Shown: one piece after another, positions 4,589-8,217 of the stretch
How the letters are laid out: each line of letters starts with the position of its first letter
How positions within the stretch are numbered: the stretch's first letter is position 1
NCBI GenBank assembly: GCA_945788155.1
Contig: CALZKX010000239.1
Span: 1 to 8,217 of the forward strand
Length of the DNA: 8,217 bases
Source of the DNA: an uncultured Flavobacteriaceae bacterium
GTDB taxonomy: Bacteria; Bacteroidota; Bacteroidia; Flavobacteriales; Flavobacteriaceae
Direction of reading: 5' to 3'
The notes under the pieces: model-generated
What the model was told of the DNA's origin: nothing
What the model saw: only the letters and a program-made list of their open reading frames with translations
Database searches by the model: none
Translations under genes and position numbers: made by a program

Positions 4589-6982
4589 ATGAAATATAAA
4601 ATTACATTTATACTTCTTTTTTGGGCTCTATACTTTAGCTCTGGTCAGGCTATTTTTTTAAATGAAATAATCGACGAAGATCCCTCTGCTTCAAACCCAT
4701 ATACCAATGGGCAGTATGTAGATCCCAATATTACGGTTTCTGGAATTGGAAGAGGGTCAAACATTGGACAGGATGCAAGTGCTGCACCACTGTTTAGACT
4801 AAACACTTATATAGCCAAAAACTGGGATGTAATATTTCATCCTGATGACTATTTTGAGTTTGTGTTAACACCAAACCCAGGTAAAGAAATAAATTTTGTC
4901 AACTTTACCTATACAGGAAAAACAATAAGCTTCTATGATCCATCTCCAACTAATATTTCTATTAAGAGTAGTTTAGATGGATTTACAACCGATATTGGCA
5001 GTCCAACCTTAACAGGAATTAACGTTATTGATTTGTCTGCTCCCGAATACCAAAATATTTCGTCCTCTATTACATTTAGGGTATACGCTTGGGGTGGTGC
5101 ATCAAGAGGTCTCTTTGGTCTTGAAAGATTTGAATTTAATGGAGCGGTTACCTCAATACCTTGTTATGGAGGCACTGCATATACTTGGGAATCTGGAGGC
5201 TGGAATCCTGTTGGGACTCCAACTTTAAACGATCCTGTAATAATAAACGAAAACTATGATACCGCAACAAATGGAAGTGTTGCTGCTTGCAACTTAATAG
5301 TTAATACAGACAAAACATTAACTATTGCTAATGGTTATTATGTTGAAGTAGAAAACGACATCATTGTCCATGGAAACATCATTGTGCAACCACAAGGAGC
5401 TGTTGTGCAAATTAATGATGACAGTGCTGTGACCAATAATGGAACAATAACTGTTAATAAAAAAACGGCGTCTGCAAATAATTGGTATGAATATACTTAT
5501 TGGAGCTCTCCTGTTGAAAATGAAACAATAGGGAGTGCTTTATCAGATTCTGATATTAGAAGGCGTTTTTGGTTTAATGCCAAAAACTTTTTAGATGCAA
5601 CAACCGAAACTAATAATGATAATGCCACTGCTGATGGACAAGATGATATTGATGATGATGGTAATGATTGGGTATATGCAAACGCAGGAAACATCATGAT
5701 TCCTGGAGTAGGTTATGCGACAACACACGACGAATTAATATTTAATTTTTCTCCCGGAAACCAATTTGTTTACTCATTTAACGGTCGTTTCAATAATGGC
5801 GTTATTACTGTTCCTGTTTATAGAAATGATGAAGAAATCAATGACAATAACTGGAATTTTATAGGCAACCCTTATCCTTCAGCTATAGATGCTACATCAT
5901 TTCTTATGGCAAATACTATTTTAGACACAAATACTGAACTTTCTCCTTCAATCTCTGGAGCCATCTTTTTATGGTCGCAAAACACTAATCCTTCGGCGAC
6001 TGCCAATGGTAATGAGAATTTAAATTTTGCTACTTCAGATTATGCAGTAATTAATGGAACTGGAAATTCTGCTGGAGGCGATGGATTAGTTCCTAATAAT
6101 TTTATATCATCTGGTCAAGGATTTTTTGTCTCAATGGATAACAATGCGGCTGCTTCTTATTTTTCTGACGGAGACCCTTTAATTCCTGGAAATATTGTTT
6201 CTGCAAATGTGGTTTTTAATAATTCTATGCGAGTTACAGGAAACAATAACTTATTTTTTAGAGCAAGTAAAAAGAATGAATCCAATAAATTATGGCTGAA
6301 TTTAACATCGGATAATGGCGTTTTTAATCAAATTTTAGTTGGTTATGTTAAAGGGGCTTCCAATAATAATGATGGAATGTATTACGATGCACCAAAAAAC
6401 ATATCATCTGATGCTTCTGCTATACTATATTCAACCATCGAAAATGAAGCCAAAAAATTTGCAATTCAGGGAAAAGATCTAAATAGCATCAATAAAGATG
6501 AAGTCATACATATTGGCTATAGCACATCAATCGATGTACCAACAATATACACTTTATCTATTTCGCAATTTGAAGGTGATTTTTTAAATACCAATGTCGT
6601 TTATTTAAAAGATAATTTCCTAAACAAACTTCATGATTTAAAAGTGAGTGATTACAATTTCACTTCGGAAGTTGGTGAGTTTAACGATCGTTTCGAAATT
6701 GTATTTAGGGAAGAAGCATTATCAATAAATAGTGAAATTGATAAAAACACACTTTCAATCATTGAGCACAACAATGGTGATGTCCAGTTTAAATTAAATG
6801 CACCCAACAAAATAAATAATATTAAAATTATTGATTTTCAAGGGCGTATCTTGTATGATTTTGAAGTAAATATTAAAGATGAAACCTTGAAGTTGTCCAA
6901 CTTAAGTCAAGCAGCTTATATTGCAAAAGTAACACTTAACAACAGTTATGTAATTACTAAAAAAGCGATTAAAAAATATTAA
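4589..6982 (+). CDS. Large secreted multidomain surface protein with T9SS sorting domain
   Basis: This 797-residue protein has a signal peptide (MKYKITFILLFWALYFSSGQ). Residues about 21-190 look like a beta-sandwich (FYDPSPTNISIKSS, ITFRVYAWGG). Next, 192-290 has WNPVGTPTLNDPVII and NGTITVNKKT, resembling the beta-helix head of flavobacterial secreted proteins, with two cysteines (192 and 234). Then comes a module with YTYWSSPV (303-310), an acidic DGQDDIDDDGNDW (349-361) and WNFIGNPYPSAIDATSF (422-438), recurrent in such proteins. The C-terminal 76 residues (722-797) match a type A sorting domain (INNIKIIDFQGRILYDF, LKLSNLSQAAYIAKV, KKAIKKY), although the usual YPNP is replaced by EHNNGD. 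It should be exported by T9SS to the cell surface. I see no catalytic motif, so an adhesin or matrix role is only a guess. ATG 4589 is chosen because the signal peptide starts there. No Shine-Dalgarno is visible. Confidence 0.85.
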   Translation: MKYKITFILLFWALYFSSGQAIFLNEIIDEDPSASNPYTNGQYVDPNITVSGIGRGSNIGQDASAAPLFRLNTYIAKNWDVIFHPDDYFEFVLTPNPGKEINFVNFTYTGKTISFYDPSPTNISIKSSLDGFTTDIGSPTLTGINVIDLSAPEYQNISSSITFRVYAWGGASRGLFGLERFEFNGAVTSIPCYGGTAYTWESGGWNPVGTPTLNDPVIINENYDTATNGSVAACNLIVNTDKTLTIANGYYVEVENDIIVHGNIIVQPQGAVVQINDDSAVTNNGTITVNKKTASANNWYEYTYWSSPVENETIGSALSDSDIRRRFWFNAKNFLDATTETNNDNATADGQDDIDDDGNDWVYANAGNIMIPGVGYATTHDELIFNFSPGNQFVYSFNGRFNNGVITVPVYRNDEEINDNNWNFIGNPYPSAIDATSFLMANTILDTNTELSPSISGAIFLWSQNTNPSATANGNENLNFATSDYAVINGTGNSAGGDGLVPNNFISSGQGFFVSMDNNAAASYFSDGDPLIPGNIVSANVVFNNSMRVTGNNNLFFRASKKNESNKLWLNLTSDNGVFNQILVGYVKGASNNNDGMYYDAPKNISSDASAILYSTIENEAKKFAIQGKDLNSINKDEVIHIGYSTSIDVPTIYTLSISQFEGDFLNTNVVYLKDNFLNKLHDLKVSDYNFTSEVGEFNDRFEIVFREEALSINSEIDKNTLSIIEHNNGDVQFKLNAPNKINNIKIIDFQGRILYDFEVNIKDETLKLSNLSQAAYIAKVTLNNSYVITKKAIKKY

Positions 6983-7037
6983 TCTTAGTGTTAAATATAG
7001 ACATAAAAAAGTGCTGGTGAACTCCTTAATTTTGTTT
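6983..7037. other. Short convergent intergenic gap
   Basis: The 55 bases between the two converging genes contain short A and T runs (AAAAAA near 7005, GTTTTTA near 7034) but no stem convincing enough to call a terminator. Confidence 0.4.
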
Positions 7038-8217
7038 TTATAAACTATACTTTAGAGAAAGGATGACATTTGTTCCCGGAGCTGCAATGCCAGAAGAATA
7101 AGGTCTATATAACTGATTTGTAATGTTTTCGATGGTAGCTACTACAGTTGTTGATGGGCTTATATGGTACTGAGACCTAAAGTTTAGAGTATGCCAAGAT
7201 GGAGCATACGGTTTACCGTTGGCATCTAGCGCAAAAATATAATCTGCTAACGAAGATGCTAATTGGTTGTTAGATAGCTCGCCATTATAATTTATAAAGG
7301 CGTCCCATTTCAATTTATTTTTTTCCCAAACCAAATGTGTGTTTCCAAAACGGGGTGCTACGTGCCTAACCGGAACTTCTATTCCATCTTTATCTTCTTC
7401 GGTCCCTCCAACAACACTGTACTGAGATGTTAATTTTAAATTGTCGCTAAAATATATTTTTACACCAGCTTCAAAACCATAAATCCATGCTTTAGATGCA
7501 TTTTGTATGGCTTGTATATCACTCAATTCATCATCATACATAATTTGAGTTTGTCCATTTACCACAAAATCCCTTCTAACCAGTGCATTGTCTAAATAGG
7601 TATAATAGGTTGCTAAATCAAAAACTAGATTGTCATTAATGCTCAAGACCAAACCTAATTCACCACCATAAGCATATTCAGATTTTAAATTGGTATTTGG
7701 TACGACGACAGAGCCTGGTTCCGAATCAAATATTTTGCCCACATCATCTATGTTTGGAGCCCTAAATGCGGTGGATGTGTTTAATTTCCAAACTATTGTT
7801 TTATTGGGAGACCAACTTATACCTGCTGTTCCTGTAAAAGCACCTGTGTTAATACTGGCATCGCTAAAAGGTAGATCTAAAAAGGCGTTATTTTCTTCTA
7901 AATTGGCTTTAATTGCAATGTGGTTGAACCTTATGCCTGACTGAAATGTAAACTTTTTATTGGGTTTATATTTATAGCTTATGTATGATGCTATTGATTG
8001 CCAAGTAGAACCATGAGGATACCTCGTTGCAATTGGTTGTGAGTCTCCTGTAGATAAAAAGGTTTGTTTTGCTTTGGAACCAATAGTGTTATAGATATAT
8101 TCTGCGCCATAAAATAACCTGGAAGATTCCGATAGAGATTTTTCAAAATCCACATTGGCAGTTAACACATCGACATTTTCTTCTCTAGTCCTCCTAGAAT
8201 CAGAATACAGGTTTCTA
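7038..8217 (-). CDS. TonB-dependent outer-membrane receptor, C-terminal barrel (cut by window edge)
   Basis: The minus-strand frame is open from the right edge to the TAA at 7038-7040, giving 392 visible residues. Because it is open to the edge (first residues RNLYSDSRRTREENVDVLT), the GTG at 8166-8168 is not a real start. Signal peptide, TonB box and plug domain must lie to the right. The visible part is alternating beta-barrel strands with family landmarks: TAFRAPNIDDVGKIFDSEPG, NLKSEYAYGGELGL, VPVRHVAPRFGNTHLVWE, PSWHTLNFRSQYHI, IENITNQLYRPYSSGIAAPG and the last strand ILSLKYSL. FRAPN, RHVAPRFG and the YRPYSSG-APG ending resemble haem/haemoglobin- and transferrin-type receptors. That substrate is a tentative family-based guess. 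Such receptors import ligand with energy from TonB-ExbBD. The last residue is Leu instead of the usual aromatic BAM signal. Confidence 0.9.
   Translation of the reverse strand, partial: RNLYSDSRRTREENVDVLTANVDFEKSLSESSRLFYGAEYIYNTIGSKAKQTFLSTGDSQPIATRYPHGSTWQSIASYISYKYKPNKKFTFQSGIRFNHIAIKANLEENNAFLDLPFSDASINTGAFTGTAGISWSPNKTIVWKLNTSTAFRAPNIDDVGKIFDSEPGSVVVPNTNLKSEYAYGGELGLVLSINDNLVFDLATYYTYLDNALVRRDFVVNGQTQIMYDDELSDIQAIQNASKAWIYGFEAGVKIYFSDNLKLTSQYSVVGGTEEDKDGIEVPVRHVAPRFGNTHLVWEKNKLKWDAFINYNGELSNNQLASSLADYIFALDANGKPYAPSWHTLNFRSQYHISPSTTVVATIENITNQLYRPYSSGIAAPGTNVILSLKYSL

Noticed and set aside
5028..5697. Small open frames inside the large T9SS gene (5028-5228 plus, 5497-5697 minus)
   Set aside because: They lie wholly inside a well-supported 797-residue gene and their translations show no domain, signal or expected composition.
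7690..7944. 84-codon plus-strand frame opposite the TonB receptor
   Set aside because: It is antisense to conserved barrel strands and has no recognisable protein feature.

Overview
The window looks like an accessory region of a low-GC marine or soil Flavobacteriia (Bacteroidota) chromosome. Evidence: two proteins end in type IX secretion (T9SS) sorting domains, there is a TonB-dependent outer-membrane receptor, start codons lack a clear Shine-Dalgarno, one promoter candidate fits the Bacteroidota -7 consensus TAnnTTTG, and intergenic DNA is very AT-rich. No rRNA, tRNA or CRISPR array was seen.

Layout. Bases 1-244 (minus) hold the start of an IS3-family OrfA transposase cut by the window edge. 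Bases 245-726 have no intact gene. They contain a structured repeat (copy A), two hairpins and a short degraded reading frame. Bases 727-3440 (minus) hold three secreted-protein genes. An intact phage-tail-collar-like protein (2598-3440) comes first in transcription order, then a small T9SS cargo protein (1586-2275), then a second collar-like paralogue (727-1564) broken by a one-base frameshift. Repeat copy B lies between the first two genes and copy C (3491-3568) upstream of the first. Bases 3569-3844 are palindrome-rich spacer. At 3845-4345 (plus) is an AraC-type DNA-binding domain tethered to one membrane helix and apparently missing its N-terminal sensor part. Bases 4589-6982 (plus) encode a 797-residue T9SS-secreted surface protein. 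Converging on it is the C-terminal barrel of a TonB-dependent receptor (7038-8217, minus, partial), resembling haem/iron uptake receptors.

How it may work together. The two collar-like proteins and the small T9SS cargo are all exported and lie in one orientation, so they plausibly make extracellular or cell-surface material. The collar domain is the histidine-containing C-terminal part of phage short tail fibres, here attached to a bacterial signal peptide. The AraC-type gene lies directly upstream of the large T9SS gene. The gap between them has two direct repeats 22 bp apart just ahead of the -7 candidate, the geometry expected for an AraC-family activator. This control link is an inference.

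The most unusual feature is the family of three same-orientation, stem-forming repeats that split the left half into gene-sized blocks, next to a transposase, a frameshifted paralogue, a degraded fragment and a truncated regulator. This suggests a region of gene shuffling. Whether the repeats are recombination sites, MITE-like elements or RNA structures cannot be settled from this sequence alone.
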